From CAZEER01 sp964511215 (GTDB lineage Bacteria > Fidelibacterota > Marinisomatia > Marinisomatales > UBA1611): a stretch of 25,333 bases of DNA. Below are positions 8,084 to 15,024 of the stretch, piece after piece. Under the pieces are notes generated by a model, which searched no databases, was not told the origin of the DNA, and was given only the letters and a program-made list of their open reading frames with translations. The translations under genes and the position numbers were made by a program. Location of the stretch: assembly GCA_964511215.1 (NCBI GenBank), contig CAZEER010000030.1:1-25333 (forward strand). Direction: 5' to 3'. Positions within the stretch are counted from its first letter, which is position 1, and the number at the start of each line of letters is the position of its first letter.

Positions 8084-8971
8084 CTAAACAAGAACCTTAA
8101 TTTTTTTAGGTAAAATCTTCACGTTTAAGGGTGTTTCTCCTATAATTTCACCATCAATCGTTAATTTATTATTTTTCTCTACAAAAATAGAAAAATCTTT
8201 TACTTGTCTATAATCAACCAATTTACTTTCCACATGTTTGCCGCTAAATAATTTAGGAAATAATTTTAATAATTTAAGCCTGGATGATTTTCTTACAATA
8301 ATTAAATCTATTTTTCCATCATCAAGTTTCGCAAAAGGTGCCATTTTCATTGCCTTTCCAGTGTGGATTGTATTACAGCCTAAAATAAAAACAAAATCTT
8401 CTTCAATTACATCATCACCAATAGTTAATCTTGCAATTCTTTTTTTTCCTTTAATTACCTCTATTATCGATGCGACATCATACCTGATTCCACCAAGCCA
8501 TCTTAGTCGTTCCGCTAAGATCCCAGCATCCGTTGCCAACCCCCAACCAATTATATTAAACGCATAAAATATTTTTCCATTTGCCTCGGCCATAGCAATA
8601 TCTATCGGTCTTAATTGTTGTTTAACTATCCTCTTCGCTGCTTCTTCAGGTTTTAGACAATTAACATCATACATAAATGAATTCCCTGTACCCCCGGTTA
8701 TTAGACCTATAGGTAGAGAATCACCATCGTCCCTTTTTAGCATACCATTTATTAATTCATGTAATGTACCATCACCTCCAATGGCACACAGTCCATCATA
8801 GTTTTTAAAATTTAAGCTATTTGCATATTGTTGAGCATGGCCTGCATATTCAGTCTCCAAAACAGAGAGTTCTATGTTTGCTTGTTCAAAAATTGGTCTT
8901 ACTTTTTTTAAAATTCCGTGACCTTTTTTTATTCCACCTTTCGGGTTAACTATCAAATATAATCTAATCAT
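8084..8971 (-). CDS. Diacylglycerol/sphingosine kinase-family (YegS/LCB5-like) lipid kinase
   Basis: The protein has 295 residues and a DAGK catalytic domain: NPKGG at 9-13, the ATP-binding GGDGTLHELINGM at 65-77 and GGTGNSFMYDV at 93-103. The C-terminal beta-sandwich half includes FYAFNIIGWGLATDAG, DDGKIDLIIV and the final LTIDGEIIG with the usual acidic residues. Family members phosphorylate diacylglycerol or related lipids, recycling them to phosphatidate. The product could directly feed CdsA, the next gene 14 bases downstream. The substrate cannot be fixed from sequence. There is no signal peptide, so it is a cytoplasmic or peripheral membrane enzyme. The ATG overlaps the RlpA-like gene's stop as ATGA, indicating coupling. 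Confidence 0.9.
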   Translation of the reverse strand: MIRLYLIVNPKGGIKKGHGILKKVRPIFEQANIELSVLETEYAGHAQQYANSLNFKNYDGLCAIGGDGTLHELINGMLKRDDGDSLPIGLITGGTGNSFMYDVNCLKPEEAAKRIVKQQLRPIDIAMAEANGKIFYAFNIIGWGLATDAGILAERLRWLGGIRYDVASIIEVIKGKKRIARLTIGDDVIEEDFVFILGCNTIHTGKAMKMAPFAKLDDGKIDLIIVRKSSRLKLLKLFPKLFSGKHVESKLVDYRQVKDFSIFVEKNNKLTIDGEIIGETPLNVKILPKKIKVLV

Positions 8972-9462
8972 TCATTTAATTTTCTGTGTTGCATATATTT
9001 ATCATCTCCCCATTCAATGATTTCAATTTTCACATCGGTAGTTCCTTGATTTATAAAATCTAATTTTTTTGCAGCACCATAAGAACAATCTAAGATTCTT
9101 CCTTTTATATAAGGACCACGGTCATTAATTCTTAATATTAATGATTTATCATTAGCAAGGTTTGTGACTCTACAAATAGTATTAAGGGGTAAAGTTTTAT
9201 GCGCAGCAGTCAATCCATACATATCATAGACTTCACCATTGGCTGTTAGTTTACCATGGAAATCTTCAGCATAAAATGAGCTGACACCTTTAATGACTTT
9301 ACGATGTTTCGTGTTTTTTCTTTTTTTATTAGAATTACTTTCAAATTTATTAAAAGACTTTTTTTCGTGTTTACCAGAATTTGTAGTGTAACGAGGAGAA
9401 CTTGAGCAGCAATAAACAAACAACAGAAACATTATGCTAAAATTAAGTTTAATCACTTTCAT
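8968..9462 (-). CDS. RlpA-like double-psi beta-barrel lipoprotein
   Basis: The product has 164 residues. The N-terminus (MKVIKLNFSIMFLLFVYCCSS) is a lipoprotein signal with Cys at 18 and 19, so it is exported and lipidated. A lysine/serine/asparagine-rich linker (about 28-57) follows. The RlpA domain then shows GVSSFYAEDFHGKLTANGE from 59 and LTAAHKTLPLNT (84-95). RINDRGPYIKGRILDCSYGA (111-130) follows, with the conserved acidic and basic residues. RlpA proteins are septal peptidoglycan-binding proteins; the Pseudomonas one is a lytic transglycosylase acting on denuded glycans. No SPOR domain is present, so septal targeting by that route is not expected. The start overlaps the TrmL end by 14 bases. 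Other double-psi barrel proteins (expansin-like) are a less likely alternative. Confidence 0.88.
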   Translation of the reverse strand: MKVIKLNFSIMFLLFVYCCSSSPRYTTNSGKHEKKSFNKFESNSNKKRKNTKHRKVIKGVSSFYAEDFHGKLTANGEVYDMYGLTAAHKTLPLNTICRVTNLANDKSLILRINDRGPYIKGRILDCSYGAAKKLDFINQGTTDVKIEIIEWGDDKYMQHRKLNE

Positions 9463-9913
9463 TATTAATTTGCCTCAATGCTTCGTACAAAACTATTCCA
9501 ACACTAGTTGCAAGATTTAAACTTCTTATATTCTTATTTTTCATTGGAATCGTGCATGTATTATCCCAATTGGCTTTTAAAAATGATTCTCTAATACCTT
9601 TTGTTTCACTACCGAAGACTATATAGTCTCCATTTTTAAATATTCTTGATGTATATGGGACAGAAGATTTTGTAGTAAGTAAATGAAATGATTCTTCCTT
9701 AACTAGGGTTGATAAATAATTGTCTAGATTTGGAAAATATTTCCAATTAATGTGATCCCAATAATCAAGCCCCGCTCTTTTTAAAGTTTTATCTGATAAT
9801 TCAAAACCTAAATCACCGACAACATGCAGCTCATTATTTGTTGCGCCACACAGTCGGCCAGTGGAACCTGTATTAGGAGGTATCTGTGGTTCTAACAAAA
9901 CTATGGTAATCAT
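9449..9913 (-). CDS. trmL: tRNA (cytidine/uridine-34 2'-O)-methyltransferase TrmL
   Basis: This is a SPOUT (SpoU-type) knotted methyltransferase that uses S-adenosylmethionine to methylate the wobble ribose of tRNA-Leu. It has 154 residues, close to the E. coli length. Characteristic blocks are IVLLEPQIPPNTGSTGRLC (4-22), DKTLKRAGLDYWD (41-53), LLTTKS (78-83), VFGSETKGI (99-107) and IPMKNKNIRSLNLATSVGIV (122-141). The last two form the trefoil-knot cofactor site. The ATG shares one base with the stop of the upstream DHODH-like gene (TAATG). The cytoplasmic location follows from the lack of any export signal. There is nothing unusual beyond its place in a membrane/lipid-oriented operon. Confidence 0.95.
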   Translation of the reverse strand: MITIVLLEPQIPPNTGSTGRLCGATNNELHVVGDLGFELSDKTLKRAGLDYWDHINWKYFPNLDNYLSTLVKEESFHLLTTKSSVPYTSRIFKNGDYIVFGSETKGIRESFLKANWDNTCTIPMKNKNIRSLNLATSVGIVLYEALRQINNESD

Positions 9914-10962
9914 TATAATCTTGAATTAATAAGAGGGATACAATACGGATCAAATACTAAACTAGTGGCCATACCAAATAATAAAGCACCATTTTCTCTA
10001 GCTGCATCTATATGTTGTACCGTTGAAATTCCACCTGTTGCAATAATTGGCAAATTAAATTCTGAAAAAAGTTTTATCATTTCTAGTGTTCTTATAAATA
10101 ATAGCGATCCTGAAATGCCACCACCCTGCATGGAAAAGTTAGATGCTCTTACACCTACATCTGTAGCCTTCATATATTTCGTATTTCCTGCGTTTATCAT
10201 AAGGTTATCAAAACTGAGACATATTTCTGCAATTTCTTTAAGTTTATTGTTTTCAGTATCAGGTGATACTTTTACAGATATAGTGTCATTTAATAATAAT
10301 CTAATATTAAATAAAATATTTTCAAGAGCAAAAAGGTCTTCTGATATTGTTTGACCACTTTCAGTATTTGGACAACTAATATTTATTTCATAAAAATAAT
10401 TAGCATCTTTCCCTATAAGGTTATTATGGATCTGTTTTATGTTATCTATATACTCTTCCTTAGAATTTCCACCTATGCTAATTCCTATTGGCCTATTATA
10501 ATTCCACAGACTAGAACCTAATAATTCAATGATAAAATCGGATATCCCAGGGCCTGGTAATCCCAGTGAGTTTATTAATCCATTTTCATTTTTATAATAT
10601 ATATCTTGGATTCTTGGAAAAGGGTTACCAATCTTTTTATTTGCCATTATAGTTTTTAAGGTAATGCCTCCTATGCCCATTCTAAGCCACATGTCAAGAA
10701 TCTTAGGCTCTGACTTGAATGATGCACTTATAATAGGCGATGGGAACTCTAAATCATATACTCCTACAGTCTTACCTTGTGGTATTGGAAAATCATAGAT
10801 TATTTTACTAAAAATTGAAAAAGTTCCTAAAATTCTATCTCCTATAGCAATGGCTGGTTCTAGATTTTTTTGTTTTAAAAAAATAAACTGGAAAAAATAA
10901 AGAATATTGGTAATGAGATATCGTACAAATCTATAAAGAAAAGAAAAAAACCAGATTCTCAA
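9913..10962 (-). CDS. Dihydroorotate dehydrogenase-like flavoprotein with N-terminal hydrophobic helix
   Basis: The protein is a 349-residue TIM-barrel flavoenzyme. The FMN/substrate motif is INISCPNTESG (193-203), with Cys197 in the catalytic-base position. Other family elements are GGITLKT (98-104), NSLGLPGPG (131-139), ISVKVSPD (228-235), INAGNT (256-261), GGISGS (281-286) and the phosphate loop ATGGIS (308-313) with GALLFGMAT (325-333). Known DHODHs oxidise dihydroorotate to orotate in pyrimidine synthesis. Class 1 enzymes use Cys as base, whereas membrane-associated class 2 use Ser. Here a class-1 Cys is combined with a strongly hydrophobic N-terminus (about residues 4-29), a feature associated with class 2 quinone-linked enzymes. 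It overlaps the TPR lipoprotein gene as ATGA. It could be PyrD or a related dihydropyrimidine-type dehydrogenase, so I leave the symbol blank. Confidence 0.85.
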   Translation of the reverse strand: MRIWFFSFLYRFVRYLITNILYFFQFIFLKQKNLEPAIAIGDRILGTFSIFSKIIYDFPIPQGKTVGVYDLEFPSPIISASFKSEPKILDMWLRMGIGGITLKTIMANKKIGNPFPRIQDIYYKNENGLINSLGLPGPGISDFIIELLGSSLWNYNRPIGISIGGNSKEEYIDNIKQIHNNLIGKDANYFYEINISCPNTESGQTISEDLFALENILFNIRLLLNDTISVKVSPDTENNKLKEIAEICLSFDNLMINAGNTKYMKATDVGVRASNFSMQGGGISGSLLFIRTLEMIKLFSEFNLPIIATGGISTVQHIDAARENGALLFGMATSLVFDPYCIPLINSRL

Positions 10963-12695
10963 TTTTCTTCCTTTGGATCTATATTCAATGTATCAGCATT
11001 AATAAAGCTTAGGACATTATTTAAAGTTTGAATTCGCTCAGAAATTTGCTCAGTCTGTTCAGAGTTTGGATAATTTTCTTTTATCCAATTGTAATAATGT
11101 AATGCACTATCAATTACTGCCTCTTGATCGTAATAATAACCAATTGAATAAGCTGCAGAAATGGCAAGATCATTATTAGTATCTATGTATAATGCTTCCT
11201 TAAATGACTCAATTGCCTTATTAATATTTAAGGGGATTTCTTTTTCGGCATTTCTAAATAATTCTACCTGAAGATTTTCTTCAACCATAATATTTTTATC
11301 AATGTAAGAAGCATATTCAGAACTTGGAAAATAAGTAATAATATCTTGTCTGGTATTTTTTGCTGATATTGTATCATCGATAGTTTCATATACAAACGCA
11401 AGGACAAACATTGCTTTAGGCTTAAATGGTGAGTCCGAATATTCAGAGATTATTTTTTTTAAGTAATCTATAGACTTATCATATCTCTGAAAACTAAAAG
11501 CCTCTAAATCTGCAAGTTGATAATAAAGTTCTGGTATACTACGCTTAGGTGAAACCAGAGATACATTTAAAAAGGTTGAATCATTATTATTAATATTTTG
11601 TAAATCTTCAGACACATTAATGGTTTGATGTGTTTTTAGCTCTTTTTCAGCATCCTGAAAAACTTCAATTGCATTACTTTTGCTTTTAGCTAGTGGAACA
11701 AGAAATGATTTACTATATTCTTTTTGTACTGCATCAAAATATCCTTTTGCTTTAGGTAAATCCCATTTTTCAGATGAATAGATTTGACCTAATTGAAAAT
11801 ATGCTTCAGCCGATACAGACGTCCGTTGATATTCATCTACTATAGACTCAAGGCGATTTTCTATTTCAGAAGTTTCTCCTTGCGCCTTATATAACTGTAC
11901 TAATTCTAATTCTAGATTTCCTGCAATTCTTTCAAATTTGCTATCAACCAACATTCCTTTTATTTTTCTTGAGGCAGATCGATATCTTTTTTGGACACGA
12001 AAAATTTTTAAAATCTGTAAATGTGCGTGCTCAATATTTTCCTTTGATAAAGAATGAGCAATAACATTTAGGTAGCCTTCTTCGGCTAAATCATAATCCT
12101 TTTTTATGAATGCCATTTCTGCAAGCCTACCATAGATCATTCCTTTCTCGTCTCTATTTTGTGTGAGCTTTGCCGCTTCACGAAGATGTACCAGCACCTC
12201 TTGATTATCTAATTCATTCGCTATTTCTGCTAATGATAAATGACATTTCGCTTTAATATTTACCTCTTTAGTAGTTTCTAGAAGTAGCTCTAATTCTTCC
12301 ATTCCCGTTTGGATTTTTCCTTTTTTCCATTTGCATAATGCCTTCCAATAAAGGGCCTCTTCAATCTGGTCGCTCTTTCCTTCTTTTATAACTTGACCAA
12401 GGTCTAACAATGCCAAATCATAGTTTTTTCTATAATAACGGGATTTAGACATTAATAATACTGCATCTATTCGAAACCTTGATTCTGGAAAATCATTTAA
12501 AACAATTTTGCATTTTTGAATTACTTTACCATATTTATCTACTGCGGTAATTGGAATTACTTCTCCATCCTTTTCCAAGCGTAACTTGTTGGCCTCATCA
12601 TACAATTGTTTTGCGTTGTAAAAAGTATTGAAGTAGGCACAACCACTAATAACCATTAATATGGTAATTGGTTTAATCATAATTATTAATTTCAT
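10959..12695 (-). CDS. TPR-repeat lipoprotein
   Basis: The protein has 578 residues. The N-terminus has a lipobox (MVISGC, Cys19) directly followed by AYFNTFYNAKQLYDEA, so it is an exported lipoprotein. Most of the rest is helical with repeated 34-residue TPR-like pairs. Examples are DAVLLMSKSRYYRKNYDLAL, KARLAE-type turns (GRLAEMAFIKKDYDLAEEGY), AYFQLGQIY and KAMFVLAFVYE, grouped in an N-terminal block (about 60-330) and a C-terminal block (about 385-560). A charged, less regular linker lies near 345-380. TPR lipoproteins of this kind act as scaffolds in the outer or inner membrane, as BamD/YfgL-like assembly factors or gliding/secretion partners. The role here is not clear. It is the first gene of the 12-kb minus-strand operon. 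An alternative start is Met6. Confidence 0.82.
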   Translation of the reverse strand: MKLIIMIKPITILMVISGCAYFNTFYNAKQLYDEANKLRLEKDGEVIPITAVDKYGKVIQKCKIVLNDFPESRFRIDAVLLMSKSRYYRKNYDLALLDLGQVIKEGKSDQIEEALYWKALCKWKKGKIQTGMEELELLLETTKEVNIKAKCHLSLAEIANELDNQEVLVHLREAAKLTQNRDEKGMIYGRLAEMAFIKKDYDLAEEGYLNVIAHSLSKENIEHAHLQILKIFRVQKRYRSASRKIKGMLVDSKFERIAGNLELELVQLYKAQGETSEIENRLESIVDEYQRTSVSAEAYFQLGQIYSSEKWDLPKAKGYFDAVQKEYSKSFLVPLAKSKSNAIEVFQDAEKELKTHQTINVSEDLQNINNNDSTFLNVSLVSPKRSIPELYYQLADLEAFSFQRYDKSIDYLKKIISEYSDSPFKPKAMFVLAFVYETIDDTISAKNTRQDIITYFPSSEYASYIDKNIMVEENLQVELFRNAEKEIPLNINKAIESFKEALYIDTNNDLAISAAYSIGYYYDQEAVIDSALHYYNWIKENYPNSEQTEQISERIQTLNNVLSFINADTLNIDPKEEN

Positions 12696-12699
12696 CGGA

Positions 12700-12727
12700 G
12701 CGAAATTTACCTATTTGATTTAAATTG
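12700..12727. repeat. Copy A of a motif shared by two divergent intergenic regions
   Basis: The sequence starts GCGAAATTTACCTATTTG and continues ATTTAAATTG. It lies between the divergent TPR-lipoprotein and PEGA-like genes. A near-copy (22 matches over about 26 aligned positions, with two small gaps) is at 20041-20066, in the other long divergent intergenic region. It is not coding and overlaps the proposed -35 box of the plus-strand gene. A shared regulator-binding site is possible. The similarity is visible by eye but was not statistically tested. Confidence 0.4.
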
Positions 12728-12743
12728 AAGATAAAAATAATTT
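12715..12743 (+). promoter_or_regulatory. Sigma70-like promoter placing transcription start at or next to the ATG (leaderless)
   Basis: TTGATT at 12715-12720 and TAATTT at 12738-12743 are separated by exactly 17 bases. The expected start of transcription is about seven bases after the second box, at 12750-12751, which is the ATG of the PEGA-like gene. No well-spaced Shine-Dalgarno lies before that ATG. The GAAGG that is present ends only two bases before it. A leaderless mRNA would explain this. Confidence 0.45.
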
Positions 12744-12750
12744 GAAGGTC

Positions 12751-13176
12751 ATGGAAAAGTTAATTATTCGTTTAATTGCATTATGTTGTTTTAATATAGC
12801 TCTATCAGGGCAAACTGAAAATGAATTAGAAAAGTTTGGTTTTATCAATATTCAGACTGACAGCTTAGACGTCCCCTTTTTCATTGATGGGTATTACATT
12901 GGGAATCATCCTTTAAAAAACCCCATACCCGTACTTCCCGGTTTTCATGAAGTAAGCTACATTCCTCCCGACATTCAAGATGAAACAGTAAGGAGTAATT
13001 TAACTGAAGGTATCAAGAGAGTATATGTAGCTGAAAATGACACTTTAGATGTATTCCTTTTTTATGATCATTACCTAACTCAAGTGGAGGTATTGCATCA
13101 AGAAATGAAAATTCAAAATTATATTGGTTTTTCCTTATTTATCGTATTGCTCTATGTATTATTTGGAATATTATAA
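12751..13176 (+). CDS. PEGA-like membrane-anchored exported protein
   Basis: The product has 141 residues from the ATG at 12751; an in-frame TTG at 12742 is the alternative start. A signal peptide spans about residues 1-20 (MEKLIIRLIALCCFNIALSG). A small beta domain follows with FINIQTDSLDVPFFIDGYYIG and then PIPVLPGFHEVSYIPPD. This is the PEGA-type pattern, in which a ligand-like strand says what the feature looks like and a Pro-Gly turn leads into a strand. A C-terminal hydrophobic segment (IGFSLFIVLLYVLFGIL) could anchor it in the membrane. PEGA domains are found in cell-surface and signalling proteins, and the function here is unknown. It faces the large minus operon across a 55-base divergent gap and probably uses its own promoter. 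Confidence 0.72.
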   Translation: MEKLIIRLIALCCFNIALSGQTENELEKFGFINIQTDSLDVPFFIDGYYIGNHPLKNPIPVLPGFHEVSYIPPDIQDETVRSNLTEGIKRVYVAENDTLDVFLFYDHYLTQVEVLHQEMKIQNYIGFSLFIVLLYVLFGIL

Positions 13177-13218
13177 AACTCTCTTACATCACTGTCACTT
13201 TTCTATGTAAATTTTTGT

Positions 13219-13443
13219 ATGGAAGAACTTTTTTCAGATAACATTGGATACAAATTTAAACCTGATTATGATTGGCCCGAAATTGGCTCTAAAAAGGATT
13301 GCCCTAGATGTGGTGATAATCTAGAATTAGTTGAAAATAAAGAATCATATTACGGAAAGCCATGGTGGTGCGTTCCATGTCAGTGGCAATTCTCTGAAGA
13401 AGATTTATTTCAAGTAGAAAAAGATTCAAAAGAAGAGGAATGA
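13219..13443 (+). CDS. Small zinc-ribbon protein
   Basis: The protein has 74 residues with two knuckles, CPRC (28-31) and CVPC (51-54), separated by 19 residues. This fits a four-cysteine zinc ribbon. The N-terminus (DNIGYKFKPDYDWPEIG) is aromatic and acidic, and the C-terminus is strongly acidic (EKDSKEEE). There is no signal or membrane segment, so it is cytoplasmic. I cannot assign a family; it may bind a nucleic acid or protein partner. It follows the PEGA-like gene by 42 bases and ends one base before the convergent DUF1232 gene ends, with no room for a separate terminator. No clear SD precedes the ATG. Confidence 0.7.
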   Translation: MEELFSDNIGYKFKPDYDWPEIGSKKDCPRCGDNLELVENKESYYGKPWWCVPCQWQFSEEDLFQVEKDSKEEE

Positions 13444-13444
13444 A

Positions 13445-13831
13445 TTAGGCCCTAGTCATTTCCGGTATTTCTCCTCTTATATCATCAATAATCCAAGTAA
13501 CTACCGTAATATCATCCAGATAACCATAGTCTGGTATGACATCGGGAATTTCATCATTCTCATCAATAAAATATGACATAGCAAATAAAATCTTTTTTTC
13601 AATAATTTCAGGAAGGTCAGGGTAAAACTCAAGTATTTCTACAAGTTGAGCCATGTCAGAAATTAATTCAGCTTCAATTGAGTTTACGTGTCCATCATCT
13701 AGAATATTTTGAATCTTACTGCCTAATATATTCATAATAGAAAATTTTTGATCGATATTAATTTTTTCAATCATTGTAAAATATCGTAATTTATCTTCGT
13801 TAGATAATTGAAATAATTTGAGGTCAGTCAT
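13445..13831 (-). CDS. DUF1232 (YkvA-like) domain protein
   Basis: The protein has 128 residues. The C-terminal half (about 80-120) carries the DUF1232 pattern: KKILFAMSYFIDENDEIPD, then IPDYGYLDDITVVTWIIDD. In that family it forms a short hydrophobic hairpin with conserved Asp and Pro residues. The N-terminal part is helical and acidic. The family's function is not established. The proposed ATG at 13831 interlocks with the bolA ATG (CATG at 13829-13832). No SD lies before it, so a downstream start such as Met20 (13774) is possible. The gene is convergent with the zinc-ribbon gene (one base apart) and divergent from bolA. Confidence 0.72.
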   Translation of the reverse strand: MTDLKLFQLSNEDKLRYFTMIEKINIDQKFSIMNILGSKIQNILDDGHVNSIEAELISDMAQLVEILEFYPDLPEIIEKKILFAMSYFIDENDEIPDVIPDYGYLDDITVVTWIIDDIRGEIPEMTRA

Positions 13832-14135
13832 GGAAAGAAATTCTAACCCTTCATTTGAAAAAACAATGGCAATTGAACATCTAATGGAAAAAAGATTAAA
13901 AGATAAATTAGATCTACATCATTTTGAAGTTAAAGATTTTACAGGTCGACATTTACATCACAATCAACATAATGGTGGATTTCATTTAGAAGCAATAATA
14001 GTTTCAAAAGATTTTCAAGATAAAACTCTTATTCAAAGACATCGTTTTGTGTATGAAATAATGGATGATCTATTGCAAAATGAAATTCATGCATTAAGCA
14101 TGAAAACTCTGACAGTTAATGAGTGGTCAAGTTAA
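13830..14135 (+). CDS. BolA-family protein
   Basis: The product has 101 residues. The core shows the BolA signature: FHLEAIIVSKDFQDKTLIQR (51-70), RHR at 70-72, and HALSMKTLTVNEW (87-99). BolA proteins bind DNA and, with monothiol glutaredoxins, carry iron-sulfur clusters. They respond to stress and stationary phase. The stretch RHLHHNQHN (40-48) is unusually histidine-rich, with extra candidate metal ligands. I chose ATG 13830 because GAGG lies six bases upstream. An in-frame TTG at 13818 is open but lacks an SD. No glutaredoxin gene is next to it. The TerB-like gene follows closely. The upstream sequence AATAATTTGAGGTC resembles that before the PEGA-like gene. Confidence 0.9.
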   Translation: MERNSNPSFEKTMAIEHLMEKRLKDKLDLHHFEVKDFTGRHLHHNQHNGGFHLEAIIVSKDFQDKTLIQRHRFVYEIMDDLLQNEIHALSMKTLTVNEWSS

Positions 14136-14139
14136 AACT

Positions 14140-14574
14140 ATGAATTGGTTTACAAATAAAAATAATGATAACATTTTCACTAAGCCTGAGGATATGAGCC
14201 CTTTGGAGGCCGTAACTTATTTATGCGCGGCTATTCAACTGGCTGATGGAAAAGCCGACTATGAAGAACGCAAGGCATGGATTAATGCGGTCAAGGAATT
14301 ATTTCCAGAATTTTCAGAAGATAGGGCAGACAAATTTCTAATATCTGCACAAAAAACTATCACTCTAAAGCATGGAAATGATAAATATAATTATATTATA
14401 AAAATAATGGATCGAATTAAAACTATACTTGATGAAGATAAAATTAAATTATTAGGCCCAAAATTATCGGAATTGATAGAAGCTGACGGCATTGTTATGA
14501 CTGCTGAATTAGAAATTGCGAGTATCATTGAGAAAGGCTTAGATATTTCAATACCAATACGTGATGATATATAA
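14140..14574 (+). CDS. TerB-like (tellurite resistance B domain) protein
   Basis: The product has 144 residues from ATG 14140. An alternative ATG at 14119 overlaps the end of bolA. The body is all-helical with TerB features: PLEAVTYLCAAIQLADGKAD, YEERKAWINAVKELF, and a second related half with LSELIEADGIVMTAELE. The acidic D-G-K-A-D and E-A-D-G patterns are typical of the metal-binding turns in the family. TerB domains occur in many contexts, and most are not linked to tellurite. The cytoplasmic location follows from the absence of a signal. It probably shares a transcript with bolA and ends at a strong terminator. Confidence 0.8.
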   Translation: MNWFTNKNNDNIFTKPEDMSPLEAVTYLCAAIQLADGKADYEERKAWINAVKELFPEFSEDRADKFLISAQKTITLKHGNDKYNYIIKIMDRIKTILDEDKIKLLGPKLSELIEADGIVMTAELEIASIIEKGLDISIPIRDDI

Positions 14575-14603
14575 AAAAAAACCCGTAAAAACGGGTTTTT
14601 TTT
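14573..14603. terminator. Bidirectional rho-independent terminator
   Basis: ACCCGT (14581-14586), a four-A loop and ACGGGT (14591-14596) form a perfect six-pair stem. It is flanked by an A-run on the left and a T-run on the right, so it can terminate transcription on both strands. It lies between the convergent TerB-like and heavy-metal-associated genes, beginning right at the TerB stop codon. Confidence 0.9.
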
Positions 14604-14620
14604 ATAATTGATAAATAATA

Positions 14621-14956
14621 TTAAATCTCAGTCTTTTTTGCAGTTTTAGCACTGCATCCACTGTATGATTCACTGCCTTGTGTGCTTACAGATTCAATAC
14701 TATATGAGGTATTCTTTTTTAACACGTCAATAATTTGATCGCGTTTGAGTTTCTTATCATCGTACCTAACAGTCGCAATTCCTTTTGTAAAATCCACGGA
14801 TGATTCTTTAACACCTTCCAAATTTTGAATTACTGAATTGACTTTGCCTGTACATGAATAATTACACTGCATACCGTTAACCTTAATATAAGTTGTATTA
14901 TCTTTTGCACTTAGCAATGAAACACTCAAAGCTATGATTGATAGGGCTATTTTCAT
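14621..14956 (-). CDS. Exported heavy-metal-associated (HMA) domain protein with CxxxC site
   Basis: The product has 111 residues from ATG 14956, which has GGAG about six bases upstream. A longer frame to 15001 lacks such support. A signal peptide covers about residues 1-17 (MKIALSIIALSVSLLSA). The domain shows VNGMQCNYSCTGKVN (27-40), VIQNLEGVKESSVDF and GIATVRYDD, the ferredoxin-like HMA fold of MerP/CopZ proteins. The metal site is C31-NYS-C35 rather than the usual CxxC, and a third Cys (101) lies in a tail of about 20 residues. It is probably periplasmic and binds a soft metal such as copper or mercury. No transporter is adjacent. Confidence 0.85.
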   Translation of the reverse strand: MKIALSIIALSVSLLSAKDNTTYIKVNGMQCNYSCTGKVNSVIQNLEGVKESSVDFTKGIATVRYDDKKLKRDQIIDVLKKNTSYSIESVSTQGSESYSGCSAKTAKKTEI

Positions 14957-15024
14957 AATTTCTCCTTCTAATTCTCCCCTTAAAGTAAAACATTTCACCA
15001 TTATAATTAAGAATATTTTATTAA

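Noticed and set aside
8238..8567. 109-aa plus-strand frame opposite the lipid kinase gene
   Set aside because: Antisense to conserved kinase sequence with no recognisable product.
9965..10354. 129-aa plus-strand frame opposite the DHODH-like gene
   Set aside because: Antisense to strong flavoprotein motifs; no SD and no family resemblance.
14140..14574. Tellurite resistance role for the TerB-like gene
   Set aside because: TerB domains are widespread without tellurite function, and no other ter genes are present.
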